Under the pieces are notes generated by a model that ran no database searches, was not told where the DNA came from, and saw only the letters and a list, made by a program, of their open reading frames with translations. Below are positions 1-11,251 of a DNA stretch of 62,000 bases, piece by piece; position 1 is the first letter of the stretch; the number at the start of each line of letters is the position of its first letter. Source of the stretch: Prorocentrum cordatum (Eukaryota; Sar; Dinophyceae; Prorocentrales; Prorocentraceae); the NCBI GenBank assembly GCA_963575745.1, contig CAUYUJ010017632.1, positions 69,578-131,577 on the forward strand, written 5' to 3'. A program made the position numbers and the translations under genes.

Positions 1-1705
1 CCACCTTGGACATGGCCGCGTCGCAAAAACATGAGGACGGGAGGTGTTTGGCCCATTTTGGCCTCGGGGGGCCTTCGCCGGGCCTCGGGACCGTCAAAAC
101 AGGACTCAGGATGAGAAACTGGTCCTGGGGAACGGGTCGGAATTTCCGGGGACCCCGCATTGAAAAAAACACGACGTCGCATGCCTGGGGAGAAGGCCCG
201 CCCCTTCTGCCTTCCCCTCCGAGGCTCGCCGCCGACGAGGGTTTGGGGCGCGATGTGCTGGGGGGCTGGAGCGAATCGATGAGCGGGGGGGGGAGGGGGG
301 GGGAAGAGAGTCGGTGCCTTTGTTGCGGGCCCTCACGAGCCCAATTTTCTGAGCCCGAAGGGTGCCCCTCTTTGAAGGACCCTCGAGGGCTCCTTTTTCG
401 GCAGCCCTCGCTGCCCCCCCCCACCCTCCATGAACCAAGTCGGCCCGCCGCCGCAGAAGGTGTCGGCCCGCGAGGGAGGGCGGATCGACCGCCGCCGCCG
501 CCTCGCCGCCGCGCGGATGAGGTGCTGCCGCTCGAGACGCTGGCGCTGCAGGCGCCTCGTGGGGGGCGTCTGCGCCCCGAGGGGCCTTCCCCCCCCTCGA
601 GCCTCGATCGCCTCCCGCCTCCTGCCTCGAGCGCCCCTCCCCTCCTCCATCCTCCCTCCTTCGAGCGCCCCCTGCCCCCCCTCGAGCGCCCTGTCACCCC
701 TCGGGCGCCCCTGGAGCTCCACCGGTCGGGCTCTCTCCCCTCGAGCGCCCCTTCCGCCGTCCATCCTCCATCCTGCTGCTGCTGCTGCTGCTGCTGCTCC
801 CCTCTCCGCCTGTTCCCCCGTGGGGGGAGATCAGAGGAGGTGGGCAGACGGGAGGATCTGGGGCGGCAAAGTGTGGGGTGATGACCGGGGGGGGATACCA
901 TAGCGGGGGCCACGATAAAGCTCCCCCCTTAGATTTCCCAGGCGTCTTCTTATTTGAACGCGTCTTGGCCCTCCCTGGACCGCGCATGTGCCATTGGTCA
1001 TGAGTTGCGCCCCCCCCCCTTGTGGACGCTCCCCTCCTGGACGCCCCCGAGAGCAGACGGGGTATCCCTATGAGCGCATACGTTCTGCATGCCAAAGACA
1101 AGATCGCCCACTTTTTGGTCGGCGGGGCGAGAGCGAACCTCTTCCGCTAAACGCTAGGCGGGCTACGCACAACTTTAATTAGGGAGGCAGGGCACATGCG
1201 GGCGGGGCCTCGGGCGGCCAGAGTCGGCGGGGCCTGGGGTGCAGGCGGTGCCGAAGAGCTTGCACAGGAAAAGGTACGCCGTGGACAGGGACCGGAGGCG
1301 AAGACTTGGGGGGTGAGCGATGTGTGGTGCAGACAAGATCGCCGACACACCACCCCCAGAAAGTCTCAGGATCCCTTGCGGACTGCCTCCGCCCGCCCCG
1401 GGGCACCCTGCCGACGGCCCCCCGGGGCCTCTCCGGCTGGCCGCCCGCGCTCCTCTGGACGCCGCGGGGGTCCCGGAGGCCTCGCAACGACTTCGAAGAT
1501 GGAGAGTCGAGCCCGAGGGACGGCTCCCAAGATGGCAACAGCACAATTTAACGGGCTCCCACGAAAACCCCAGGAGACCTTCGAGAGGGCCGCCAGGGGC
1601 AAACACCTGAGATTCACCGCCTTGTCGCCGCCCGTCGTCTGTGCGTGGTTGTCCGTCTTGCCGCGCCGTCGCTGCCCATCACTGCTCGTCGCCGCCGCCC
1701 CGTTC
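1..1705. other. GC-rich stretch with no recognised gene
   Basis: High GC, with many runs of C or G and a short TGC run at about 773-797. Open frames exist on both strands but are dominated by Pro, Arg, Ser and Gly, as GC-biased noncoding DNA produces. I saw no domain, motif or conserved frame. Confidence 0.6.
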
Positions 1706-1858
1706 CCCCCCCATTGCATTGCAATCGCATTGCGTTGTAATCGAATGACATTGCCTTGCAATCGCAATGCATTGCATTGCTGCGCGCTGCATGGCTTAAC
1801 ACCGACTGCACCACGTATATTTCACCACGTTTCTGGCACCACATAGAATGCACCAGAT
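1706..1858. repeat. Degenerate short repeats (attgcaatcgc and tgcaccac types)
   Basis: About 1706-1790 is a run of variants of ATTGCATTGCAATCGC. About 1797-1858 holds several variants of TGCACCACATA, the same word family that builds the larger array at 3131-3510. The copies are too diverged for a fixed period. Confidence 0.6.
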
Positions 1859-2384
1859 ATACATATAGATATGTGTGCTTATATGCACACATACAAATGT
1901 TATATATGTATATATATATATACACGTATACAAGACTGCATTTGCGCTTCGCGCCATGCGCTTTGTTCCGGGCCTTCGCTGGTAAATCAGTTAATCATCG
2001 CTTGCTTCAGCGGGGGGAACTTCGAAGTCTGCACGGGCGACCGGCTCATTGTTCTGATATGGTGCCTGCTGACACCGCGTTCGCCCGGTGCGCTTGCACG
2101 CTTGTGCGCAGGAGTGCGGGAGGAATAATGAATTTTCACGCGCGAAGGTCCTTTGTGGAAATAAGGGGCGTTCCCATGACACGCCGAAGACGTCGCAGTA
2201 GCTCCGAACAAATCGATGTTTGGTAGCTTCCTGAATGCCTGGAGGGTTCCAGGCACGCTGGAAATCTTCGATCCTCGAACTTCGACTCTAGATCCATTGC
2301 CTGTCTCTCTCGATCGAGGAACTTGAACCTCGAGCCTCAAGCGTGGAACCAGGATCGTCGGGTCAGCTCGATGTACTTCGTAGG
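1859..2384. other. TA-rich microsatellite and unassigned sequence
   Basis: Alternating TA with CACA interruptions lies at about 1859-1930. From 1930 to 2384 I see nothing recognisable, apart from a short stretch at about 2255-2340 rich in the word tcgaacct/tcgatc. Confidence 0.5.
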
Positions 2385-3050
2385 AAAACGCCGTCTGGGC
2401 GTTTTTGCGTCTCTTTTGGGCTGTCCAGGGGCCCTCTTGGGCCGTCCCTGGGCCTTCTTGGGCCGTCTTGGGGAGATGGGGCCCTCCAGAAATTTCTGGA
2501 ACCATCTCGGCCCCTTTTTGGGGGGCCTCCAATGGCCTTCTTGGGGGTCTCCCATGGCTTTCGTGGGGGCAGCATCTTGGGTTTCTTGCGGGCAGTCTCG
2601 GGGCTCTTTGGGGCAGTATTGGGGCCCTCTTCGGCCGTCTTCAAACCTTCTGGGGGGCCGCTTGGACCGTCTTGCGGCGGCATCAGGGCCCATCGGGCAG
2701 TCCTGGACGCTGCGAAGTCCTAAGCAGCGGATATGTTAAACTTATACATGTTCCCGATGGGATGGGACGATGTTTGCTTCTTCGGGGTTTTCTTAACCGC
2801 CGCTTTGGGCGTCTTGGGGGCCGTGTGGGCCGCCTTCAGACCATCGAAATTCCTTTCGGAGCGTTCTTGTGCTGTCTTGGGTCTCTCTTCCGCCTCCCCG
2901 ATGGCCCTTCTGATCGCCTTGAGTCTGCTCGCAAGGCCCCGCAAGGCGCCCTGGCAGGCGTTGAGGGGCCAGCGAACCTTTTTCAAACGACGTCCAGGGA
3001 GCCGCTCAGACGCCCGAAAGGGCGTTTATGGCGTTCTTGGGGAGGGGGTC
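2385..3050. repeat. Degenerate minisatellite with core CTTGGGCCGTC
   Basis: Variants of ttgggccgtc/ttggggccctc recur roughly every 15-30 nt at 2395-2700 and again, more diverged, at 2780-3050. Minus-strand frames therefore read as TAQEGP-like peptides on both sides, which is a repeat artefact rather than evidence for a protein. Confidence 0.6.
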
Positions 3051-3130
3051 CGGTTTAGGGTGGTGGGTGGTGTGGGGGGGGGGGTCCGGGTAATAAACAT
3101 ATAAGAATAGGAGTATGTGTATATATATAT

Positions 3131-3510
3131 ATCACCAAGTAGCTTGCACCACATAGATTGAACCACCTAGCTTGTTCAATGTAGATTGCACCATACCGAC
3201 TGCAACACATAACTTGCACCACATATATTGCACCACACACTTTGCACTACATTGCACCACAGAGATTGTCCCACACGTGCTACCTCACACAGGCCGCACC
3301 AACCACATATGTTGTACCACTGGGTTGCAACACGTAGCGCGCACCATTAATATTGCACCACGTAGACTGCATTACATAGATTGTGCGACAACGCTTGCAT
3401 GACGTAGTTCGCTCCACATATCTCGCACCACCTAGCTTACACCAGACATATTGCACCGCATAGCTTGCACCACAATGCTCGACCACATCCATTACACCAC
3501 ATCTTTTCCA
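3131..3510. repeat. Degenerate tandem array of TTGCACCACATAGA
   Basis: About twenty imperfect copies of a roughly 17-nt word (ttgcaccacatagat and variants) run through this interval, following a short TA microsatellite at about 3118-3132. Related words occur at 1797-1858, so the motif is dispersed locally. Confidence 0.75.
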
Positions 3511-3981
3511 CCTTTGGATGGATTTGGGTAGTCTCCCGATGTATAGCTTCCTGTGGCCCACGACGAACCCAGGGGTTTTCTAGATCGCTTCAGGCGGCTA
3601 AAGAAGCCTCCGAGACGGCCCCGAGTTTGTCCAAGAAGGCCCGACGACGCACGGGGTCCAGGGAGCCCCCATCGAGGGGCCCCTCGCAGAAGCCATCGAG
3701 GAACCCCCAGAATCTCCAAGGGCCGTCCAACAGGCCATCAACTATCTTCCGAGCCGCCTCCAACAAGACAGTCTGTCCTCGTACTGTTGCTCGTCGTGGT
3801 CGTCGTCCTCCTCCTCTTTTTCCGACTTCGTTGTGTTGCGCAATCATCGTCGAGACGGACCCCAAGACACTCAAAGGGGTCCCAAGACGGTCCCGCGGGA
3901 ACCCAACGAAATTCCATGGAGCCTTCTAACGCCATGTTGTGTAGTATGCGTGGTGCAAGCCATGGCAACGAGTTTCTGTCC
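3511..3981. other. Unassigned sequence
   Basis: No recognised gene. It includes a GTCGTC run at about 3790-3815 and CCA/GGA-rich text. Open frames on both strands have no identifiable domain. Confidence 0.5.
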
Positions 3982-4640
3982 GCAGTGAGTTGTCCACTCC
4001 ACTGCTCGCGCAATCACCCCACCAACCCACCCGCAGCGTAGTTTGCTGGGGGTCGCTTGGGGTTGGCTGGTGCATCTTTGCGGCTGCGATAGCCCGCGCA
4101 TGCTTGCGCGTGCAACGGCCAACTAGTTTGGCGCGACGGACGCGGCCGCGGTGGCGCTGACCGCTAGGCAGTTTCCAGTGGGCACTTCAGTGCGAATCGG
4201 TGACTTGGGCGGGTGCCGTATCATGACAACGTCGACGACGGTCGATGCGATGATGATGGTAGCGATGATGGTGGCGATGGTAACAATGACAACGGCAGAG
4301 CCAGTGACGGCGAGAATGTTCATCACGCCGGCGACGATGACGGCGTCCCCGCGTCGGCGATGAAAGTTTTGGAGGGAGGTCGACAGGCGCGCGAGGCTGG
4401 CGCGCGCGAGTGGCCCGCATGGTCTTATTTGACACAGATCGCGACCACCCCCCAGCATGCGCGCAAGGGCGTCCGAATGATTTCGACGTGCGGCGCCAGG
4501 GACCCTTCTGGCCGAATGTAATGTTGTCTTGAGAATTCTCAGGATCGCGAGCGCCGGTTTTTTTGAAGCATGATTTTGCAGAGTCGGGTGTTTTTCTTTC
4601 GCGACGAATTCTTGCAACAGCACGCGCGCAGGGGCGTTAT
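3982..4640. repeat. Diverged duplication, copy 1
   Basis: Begins gcagtgagttgtccactcc and is matched by 5166-5765. Shared blocks include the NotI-like gcggccgc at about 4142 and a block with gacaacgtcgacgacgg. A minus-strand frame (166 codons, 4123-4623) and a plus-strand frame stay open across the conserved block. The minus-strand product would carry a hydrophobic stretch (VIVTIATIIATIII). Between the copies one 15-nt length difference keeps the frame. I do not recognise a family, so coding status is open. Confidence 0.6.
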
Positions 4641-5165
4641 ATCGATTCCAAGATGCGCGCGCGAAGGCCCGTTTGGTAACACATTATGGACATGTTGTAA
4701 GGTCGGTGGTTACCCCTGAACCCGCAAGAGCCCGAGAGTAAACATTTGTGCTGTTCGTGGTGTAAGTGATGTTATTGTTTTTGTTTGTTGCTGCTGTTCT
4801 GAAAGTTCTTGTTGCGTGAATGCGTGCTTTTGTTTCCACTTTTCCGGGACATTCGATCCGGAAGCCTTTACGAAACCAGCGGTTCGAAAAGGATGTTCGC
4901 ATGCACGCGCGCGCGACATGTCGCGCGTGTGCCTGCCATCGTTTTGTGGCGCAATGTTTTTCTTTTGAACACTTGATATTTGATCAACGAGTGCTAGCGC
5001 ACAGAATTCGAGGCAAAGGATGGATGGGGGGACCGGCATGCTTGGGATGCCATGGGTTGGTTGTTAGGATGGACGATGGATTGCAAGATCAGGGGGGTCC
5101 GAATATTCTTGTAGAAAGGCGAACGTACGTGGTGCAATATCTGTGGAGCAAGAGCACATATGTTC
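4641..5165. other. Spacer between the duplication copies
   Basis: No recognised gene. It contains alternating CG runs at about 4900-4925. A degenerate motif at about 4858-4920 (ggaagcctttacgaaaccag, then gcacgcgcgcg) resembles the clearer pair at 5825-5902 and 6131-6210. Confidence 0.5.
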
Positions 5166-5765
5166 GCAGTGGGTTGCCCACTCCACTGCTCGCGAAGTCA
5201 TCCCACCCGCCCACCCGCAGCGTCGTTTGCAAAACCCATGCGTCGACGATTGCGATGAACGCTCGGGATTGGCTGGTGCATCTCTGCGCTCGCGCTAGCC
5301 CGCGCACGCAGCGGCCAACTAGTTTGGCGCGACCGACGCGGCCGCGGTGGCGTTGACCGCTGAGAACATCCCAGCGGGCACTTCAGTGCGAGTCGGCAAC
5401 TCGAGCGGGCGCGGCATCATGACAACGTCGACGACGGTAGACGCGATGATGATGGTAGCGATGTTGGTGGCGACGGCAAGGCCAGCGACTGCGCCGATGC
5501 CCATCACGCCAGCGACGGTGACCGCGTCCTCGCGTCGGGGATGGAGGTTTTGGAATGGTTCGACATGCGCGCGCGGCCACCGCGCGCGAGTGGACTGCAT
5601 GGTATTATGGGTTACCGATCGCGCTCCCATCCCCCAGCACGCGAACAAGGCCGTTCGAATCATGTCGACGTGCGGTGTGATGGGCCCCCCTTGCCCAATT
5701 AATGCACGTGTCGGAAAACCGATGGTTTCCCATAAATTCGTAAGACCGCGAGCGCAATCTGCTTG
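5166..5765. repeat. Diverged duplication, copy 2
   Basis: Partner of 3982-4640, offset by about 1.19 kb. The minus-strand frame 5319-5783 (154 codons) keeps the same C-terminal sequence pattern as copy 1, including IATIIIASTVVDVVM and TAAASVAPN. The plus-strand frame is also open. Conservation of an open frame on both strands cannot by itself say which strand, if either, is coding. Confidence 0.6.
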
Positions 5766-5824
5766 TGAAAACTGATGTTGCAAAACTATGTGTTTTCACC
5801 CGTATTCGGGACAGCCAGTTTTGA

Positions 5825-6210
5825 GATCCTCACAAATCACCGGGTTTTTGAATGACTTCGGCGTGGGCTCGCGGCGGCGCGCGCGCGTGCATTTCGTCCT
5901 GTTAATTGCGAATTGATCATTGTGACAACGCCCGTGCAGGGGCGTGCGAGCGATTCCGGCAGAGGTGCAAGTTCTGATAATGTGTAAAATCCATTGTTTT
6001 TTCCACGGAATGCGCAAGAGCCCGGGCGCAAGGTTCTTTGTTGAGAACTATTATTGCGAAGCCATATGTTATACATATATATACACATATATATAGAGAG
6101 AGAGAGAGAGAATCCGGACACTCGGTTTCTGAAATCCTTACGAACGTGTGGTTCCCAAGGGATTCCGGCATGGGTGCGTGACGGCGCGCGCTTGTACATT
6201 TCGTCCAGTT
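5825..6210. repeat. Pair of about 78-bp direct repeats with TA/GA microsatellites between
   Basis: 5825-5902 (gatcctcacaaatcacc to catttcgtcctgtt) and 6131-6210 (aatccttacgaacgtgtgg to catttcgtccagtt) align along their length, including a GC-rich core with alternating cgcg. Between them are TA (about 6070-6092) and GA (6093-6112) microsatellites. No gene recognised. Confidence 0.65.
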
Positions 6211-6254
6211 TGTTACAAGGGGTTTTTGACATCTGATGATGTTCGTAAACGAGT

Positions 6255-6257
<3 letters not shown>

Positions 6258-6300
<43 letters not shown>
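6258..6300. repeat. (AT)n microsatellite
   Basis: About 20 uninterrupted AT dinucleotides. Confidence 0.95.
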
Positions 6301-6302
<2 letters not shown>

Positions 6303-6496
6303 GTCTCTTGCCGAGGATGAGGAGGGTGCGAACTCCAGCCTGCCTGTGATGGTACGACTTTATATTTCGGATGGACGATGGGGCGGAATCGTGTGAAAAT
6401 CGCATTGCGGAAATGCGTGCGTACCGTCACCCCCGGTGGGGGCGGAGGGGGGTAGACCCCTATAGACTGGAGAATCGACGTTGTGGAGTTTAGGGA

Positions 6497-6690
6497 GCGA
6501 CGCGGCGGCGACGGCGACAGCATAGCCGCCAGACAGGCAATCAGGCCTAGACGACGGGCGGCCACGAGGCGGCGACGGGGCGGCGACGGCGACAACATAG
6601 TCTCCAGACCGAAAATCAAGCCCAGACGACGGGCGGCGACGGGACTGCGACGGCGACAACATAGCCTCCAAACTGACATTCAGGCCCAGT
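6497..6690. repeat. Three tandem copies of a 64-75 bp unit
   Basis: The marker acggcgaca[ag]catag occurs at 6511, 6586 and 6650, each followed by a variant of ctccagaccgaaaatcaagc and gacgacgggcgg. An open plus frame crosses it without recognisable content. Confidence 0.7.
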
Positions 6691-6747
6691 TCTTGAGCAA
6701 CGAAGCCAAAAACCCTACTCTGAGTCCCTCAACAGTTCTGGGCACCC

Positions 6748-6935
6748 GGACTACAATGCCCCCCCGGAGTACAAGGGCCCCCCCCCTTTGGACTACAAGG
6801 GCCCCCCCCCCCCGGACTACAGGGACCCCCCCCCGGACTACAACGGCCCCCCCCCGGACTACAAGGACCCCCCCCCGGACTACAGGGCCCCCCCCCGGAG
6901 TACAAGGACCCCCCCCCGGACTACAGCGACCACGC
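6748..6935. repeat. 21-bp minisatellite, block 1 (ggactacaagg plus C run)
   Basis: Units of ggactaca(a/g)gg followed by 8-10 C. The mostly 21-nt period equals seven codons, so one frame reads as repeats of PPDYKGP. It lies inside a long plus frame (6483-7676). With this composition stops are rare, so the open frame is weak evidence of a gene. Confidence 0.85.
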
Positions 6936-7005
6936 CCAGCACGAGTGTTTCGGGCTGCCACAAAAAGAAAATTGCCACGGTCTGAACGACGAGTAAGTAC
7001 TGTAC

Positions 7006-7008
7006 TGC

Positions 7009-7045
<37 letters not shown>
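7006..7045. repeat. (GAC)n microsatellite
   Basis: About 13 GAC/ACG units between the two blocks of the 21-bp minisatellite. Confidence 0.9.
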
Positions 7046-7046
<1 letters not shown>

Positions 7047-7132
7047 CGCTTTGGCTTGGCCCTTTGCGTGGGGTGCATATCCGCGGTCGTCGAGCGGGGC
7101 GTCGCCCCGCGAAGATCAGAGCGTGCCTGCCG

Positions 7133-7285
7133 CCGGACTACAGGACCCCCCCCCCCGGACTACAAGGGCCCCCCCGGACTACAGGGCCCCCCCCCGGACT
7201 ACAAGGGCCCCCCCCCGGACTACAGGGCTCCCCCCCCGGACTACAAGGGCCCCCCCCGGACTACAGGGCCCCCCCCGTGGAACAG
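7133..7285. repeat. 21-bp minisatellite, block 2
   Basis: Same unit as the block at 6748-6935, separated from it by about 200 bp of unrelated sequence. It is followed by a CTC/GTC run at about 7318-7370. Confidence 0.85.
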
Positions 7286-7370
7286 ACCGAGAGCCTGTCC
7301 TCATGAGAGCGTCCTCTTCGTCGTCTTCCGTTCCTCGTCGTCGTCCTCCTCCTCCTCCTCCTCCTCCTCC

Positions 7371-8435
7371 TTCGACACCACTACATTGATTTTTGAGCTT
7401 CGAGGGGCGATGGGGGCAGTTCGGGGACGACGGAAACGAGGGACGGCCAGACGGGCTAAAGGCGGAGGGAAGATAGGGCACATCGGGACGACTCGACCAC
7501 TAAGCACTTCCCTTCAGCGGGTGCCCCTTTCTTCCGCCATCGCCATCGACATCGTCCACAGGTATTCTGGCTCCTCCAAGCTCTCTCGGTATCCGAGGGC
7601 CTCTTCCAGATCCCAGGGCCGTCTGACAACGACTCTGGATGACAAGCCAGTTCCCTGGATGTCGAAATCCGGATGAAACAGCACCGTTGGGAAAGAAGTT
7701 AAAGGTCTTGGGGCCACCGACTCGACAAAGGCGGATCGTCGAGGGCGTGCGCAAGTTCGCATATGGTGGATTAGCCTCTCTTTGTTTGCCTGCACAAACG
7801 TTCTGTCAGCAACCTCTGGATAGCTTGGCAGGCGTGACTCTGACTACCCTCCCGGTCATCATGTTCGCCCTCCTCACTTTGTAGCTGCACTTGTATTACC
7901 CCTTCAATAGCGTGGTGGATACTCGTTCACGGTTACCCAACCACCGTGGCCATCACCGTGACCCACCCCTTCCCCGTATTGCCGACAGCCCATTCCCGGT
8001 CATGCCCCTTCCGTGAAGGTCATTTTTGGGACCCCTCCCAGATCATGACCTTCACCCCCTTCGCGGTCATCTCATCGGTCTTTGTTTTTGGCCATCGGCT
8101 TCGTGGTCACTGTTCAGGCCCTGCCATAACGTTCACCCCGCTGGCGGTCATTGCGGACACACCCTCGACGTCATAGCCGTCACCTCTGTTGGGGTCAGGG
8201 CTCAAGGCTGCATCGAGGGTCCCTGTCTCAACCATGTCCTTCCCCATGGCGTGAACATGCCCATGGGCTCCATCCGGCCCATGAACCTCGGGTGACCCTG
8301 GCCACCCTCCTGGTCATTGCCTCTCCTCTCCGCTGGGTTCTCTGGCAGCCCCCCCAGCAGTTCGTGGCCGCCGGACTTCTTTTTGAGGCGAAGCGAAGCG
8401 AGGTTGCAAGTCTTGCCTATAAATGCAGCCCTGAA
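7371..8435. other. Unassigned; degenerate GGTCAT words at 7850-8185
   Basis: No gene recognised. Between about 7850 and 8185 the words cggtcat, ggccatc and aggtcat recur every 15-35 nt in a CCCCTTC-rich context, which looks like an eroded minisatellite. Confidence 0.5.
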
Positions 8436-8890
8436 TATGTGCATACATATATATATATATGTATATATATATGTGTGTGTATGCATGTACGTGTATATAT
8501 ATACAGTTTTAGAGTGAGGGGAAAATACAGAGAGAGAGGGAGAGAGAAAGAGAAAGAGAACAATCAAGAGACAGAGAGGGAGAGACAGGGAGAACGAGAG
8601 AGAGAGAGAGGGAGAGCGAGATAGAGAGATCGATTGAAAGAGAGGGTACAGAAAGGAGGATGAGGAGGAGGAGGAGGAAAGGAGGAGGAGGAGAAGGAGC
8701 TGGAGGAGGAGGAGGAGGAGGAGGAGGCGGAGGAGGAGGAGGAGGAGGAGGAGAGAGGAGAGAGGATGGATGGGGAAGGTGAGGAGGAGAGAGATGAGGG
8801 GGAGGCGGCGACGTGCAGGGGCGGGGGAGGAAGGTGGAGGGAGCTGTTGTATGAGTGAGGAGGAGGAGGAGGAGGAGGAGGAGGAGGAGG

Positions 8891-8931
<41 letters not shown>

Positions 8932-8945
8932 AATGAGTCATCCCC
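8436..8945. repeat. Microsatellite block: TA/TG, GA, GGA, GCA/GGA
   Basis: In order: TA/TG (8440-8505), GA (8518-8640), GGA with interruptions (8645-8770), GGA (8855-8893) and GGAGCA (8894-8930). The plus strand is almost purely purine over several hundred bases. Frames on either strand encode only E/R/G or S/P runs. Confidence 0.9.
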
Positions 8946-8958
8946 TCCCCCCATCGTC

Positions 8959-9145
8959 TCGACGACGACGACGACGTCGCTATCCGTCCTCGCCCGTCGT
9001 CCGTCGTCTGCCCTCGTGGGCCGTCCCGTCGTCGTCCGTCCTGCCGTGGCCGTCGTTCGTCGTGACGGCGTCCGTCGTCCTCGCCGTCCGTCGTCCTCGG
9101 CGTCGTCCATCGTCTCAGCGTCGCCCGTCGCCCGCGCCGCGCCGC
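8959..9145. repeat. CGTC-type minisatellite
   Basis: Imperfect repeats of cgtcgtcc/cgtcgtctg with no fixed longer unit. Confidence 0.7.
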
Positions 9146-9155
9146 CGCTGCACCG

Positions 9156-9302
9156 ATGGCCCACCCAGCGGAGGTCCGCGCCGCCGGCTTCGAGCCCGCG
9201 GACTTCCTGGCGAGCGCGCCCAGCCCCCCCCCGACCGCGGCCGTGGCCGAGGCGGAGGGGCTCCTGCGCACCCTGGGCGGGCGCCTTGGGAGCCTTGGCG
9301 GC
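9156..9302 (+). other. Possible short exon or ORF start, unproven
   Basis: From the ATG at 9156 the frame reads MAHPAEVRAAGFEPADFLAS and continues with an Ala/Leu-rich, less repetitive composition before entering a GGA tract. This is the least repetitive coding-like stretch of the left region. No family recognised and no splice site I would trust. Confidence 0.2.
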
Positions 9303-9560
9303 GGCCGAAGGGGGCAGGGAAGGAGGAGGAGGAGGGAGGAGGGAGGGAGGGAGGGATGAGAGGGACGGAGGAGGAGGAGGAGGAAGAGGCGGAGGAGGAT
9401 GAGGAGGAGGAGGAGGAGGTGGAGGTGGAGGAGGAGGAGGAGGAGGAGGAGGAGGAGGAGGAGGTGGAGGAGGCGGAGGAGGAGGAGGCGGAGGAGGAGG
9501 GAGGGAGGACGAGGAATATGAGAGAAGGGAGTTGGGGTGAGTGGGTGATTTGAAGGAGGG
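9303..9560. repeat. GGA tract
   Basis: Nearly uninterrupted (GGA)n with occasional GCG, GTG or GGGA, on the plus strand. Confidence 0.95.
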
Positions 9561-10682
9561 GCAGCAGCAGGAAGAGACGGAGGAGGGAGGAGGAGGAGCA
9601 GGGGAAGCAGGAGGAGAAGGATTCATACGGCAGACATTAGGACAGATCACTAGTCAGCACCATGGAGCAGGCCCTCGGGGAGGACGAGGAGGGGCAGGAA
9701 CACCTACACCTCCGGCGCCAGGTCACCAGTCCGGAGTCCGGAGCACGCGCGGTCTGCCCGAGGTGCGGGGGCTCACGGTGAGGCCTGTCCGCCCAGGTCA
9801 CCGCAGGCCAGCATGCGGCCCAAAGCCTCTCAGCTTTGCACGGGTCCATCTGGGAGTTCGGGGAGCCGCGCGAGGCCCTCGGGGCGCGGGGCGGCGGACA
9901 GCCGCGAGCCGTAGGGTGCTTCTGCGCGTGTTTCTGGGTGCTCCCGGCTTGCCATTGCTCCTCCGCATTCATCCGACACATCCTCCCCCTCCCTCGTCCT
10001 CCTCCTCCTCCTCCTCCTCCTCCTCCTTTCCCCCCACCTTGGGGAACACTGGACCTCCTGCTCCCCATCACCCATACGGTACAGGCATTGTGGTGTTTCG
10101 GTTTCTCCTCCTCCTCCTCCTCCTCCTCTTGCCCCTAGTTGCCTCGCGCTCTCCGTGGCCTCTCGACGAGGCTCCCTTCTGGTTCTCCAGTTCTGTCGCG
10201 TGTTGTTTGTTTATTCTCTCTCTCTCTCTCCCTCTTTGCTTGGGGGTTCTTGCGTGTGGGGAAGAAGAAGGGGGCTGGTAACGTCACGTTTCGCGCCAGC
10301 GCCGTCTAGGAATGCTTAGGAATGACCAAAGACAGCTCGGAGGTCATTCCGAATCGTGATCTTTTATCAGGGAGGGAGGGGCGGCCGGTGCCTGTAACGG
10401 CCGCTATCGCGAAAAAGAAAATCACGGTCTCCTGCCTGGGGCCCGCTTGCACATTCGCAAGCGCGAGCCGAGCACGGCACAGGCCACGCGCAATGCCGAG
10501 TCTTCTTCTTCCTCCCGCGCACTGCTGCTCCTTGATGGTGCTTGTCGTCGTCCTCCTCCTCCGCCTCCTGCACCTCCCACTGCTTCAACGTCGCCCTCCC
10601 GCGTCCTCCTCTGTGCCCCTGGGTGGCGGCTGTTCGCCCCCTCCCCGTCCTCCCTCCTCCCCGGCCCGCTGCGCAAGACGAG
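9561..10682. other. Mixed sequence with CTC microsatellites; no firm gene
   Basis: A short frame from the ATG at 9662 contains a CPRCGG motif, then a TGA, then continues open in the same frame to about 10138, ending in Pro/Ser repeat. It could be a decayed gene or chance. CTC runs lie at about 9989-10029 and 10106-10133, and a TC run at 10216-10233. I assign no function. Confidence 0.35.
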
Positions 10683-11219
10683 GGGGGGTCGCGAAGGAGA
10701 GGAGAGAGGAGGAGGGAGGAGTGGGGGAGGAGGGAGCAAGGGAGCAAGGGAGCAAGGGAGGAGGAGGAGGAGGAGGAGGAGGAGGAGGAGGAGGAGGAGG
10801 AGGAGGAGGGAGGAGGAGAGAGGAGAGAGGAGAGAGGAGAGAGGAGAAAGGAGGAAGGGAGAGTGAGGAGAGGAGGAGGAGGAGGAGGAAGAGGAGCTTG
10901 AGGAGGAGGAGGAGGAGGAAAAGGAGGAGGAGGAGGAGGAGCTTGAGGAGGAGGAGGAGGAGGCGGAGGAGGAGGAGGAGGAGGGGGAGGAGGAAGAAAA
11001 ATAAGAAGATGAGGAGGAGGAGGAGAGAAGGAGGAGGAGGAGGAGGAGGAGGAAGAAGAAGAAGAAGACGAATACTAATACTAATACGAATAATAATAAT
11101 AGTAATAAAAAATATTAATAAACAATGACAACACTAATAATGTTAATAATAATAATATTAATGATAATAATATTAATCATAATAATAATAATAGTGTTAA
11201 TAATAATAATGATAATGCT

Positions 11220-11251
<32 letters not shown>

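Noticed and set aside
4123-4623. Membrane protein gene on the minus strand
   Set aside because: A hydrophobic stretch exists, but the plus strand is equally open, there is no family match, and the start is uncertain.
6483-7676. 397-codon plus-strand ORF
   Set aside because: Made of three repeat types in stop-poor composition. Kept only as repeat features and a low-interest finding.
8202-9650. 482-codon minus-strand ORF
   Set aside because: It is a translation of microsatellites (Pro, Ser, Leu runs) with no non-repetitive core that I could assign.
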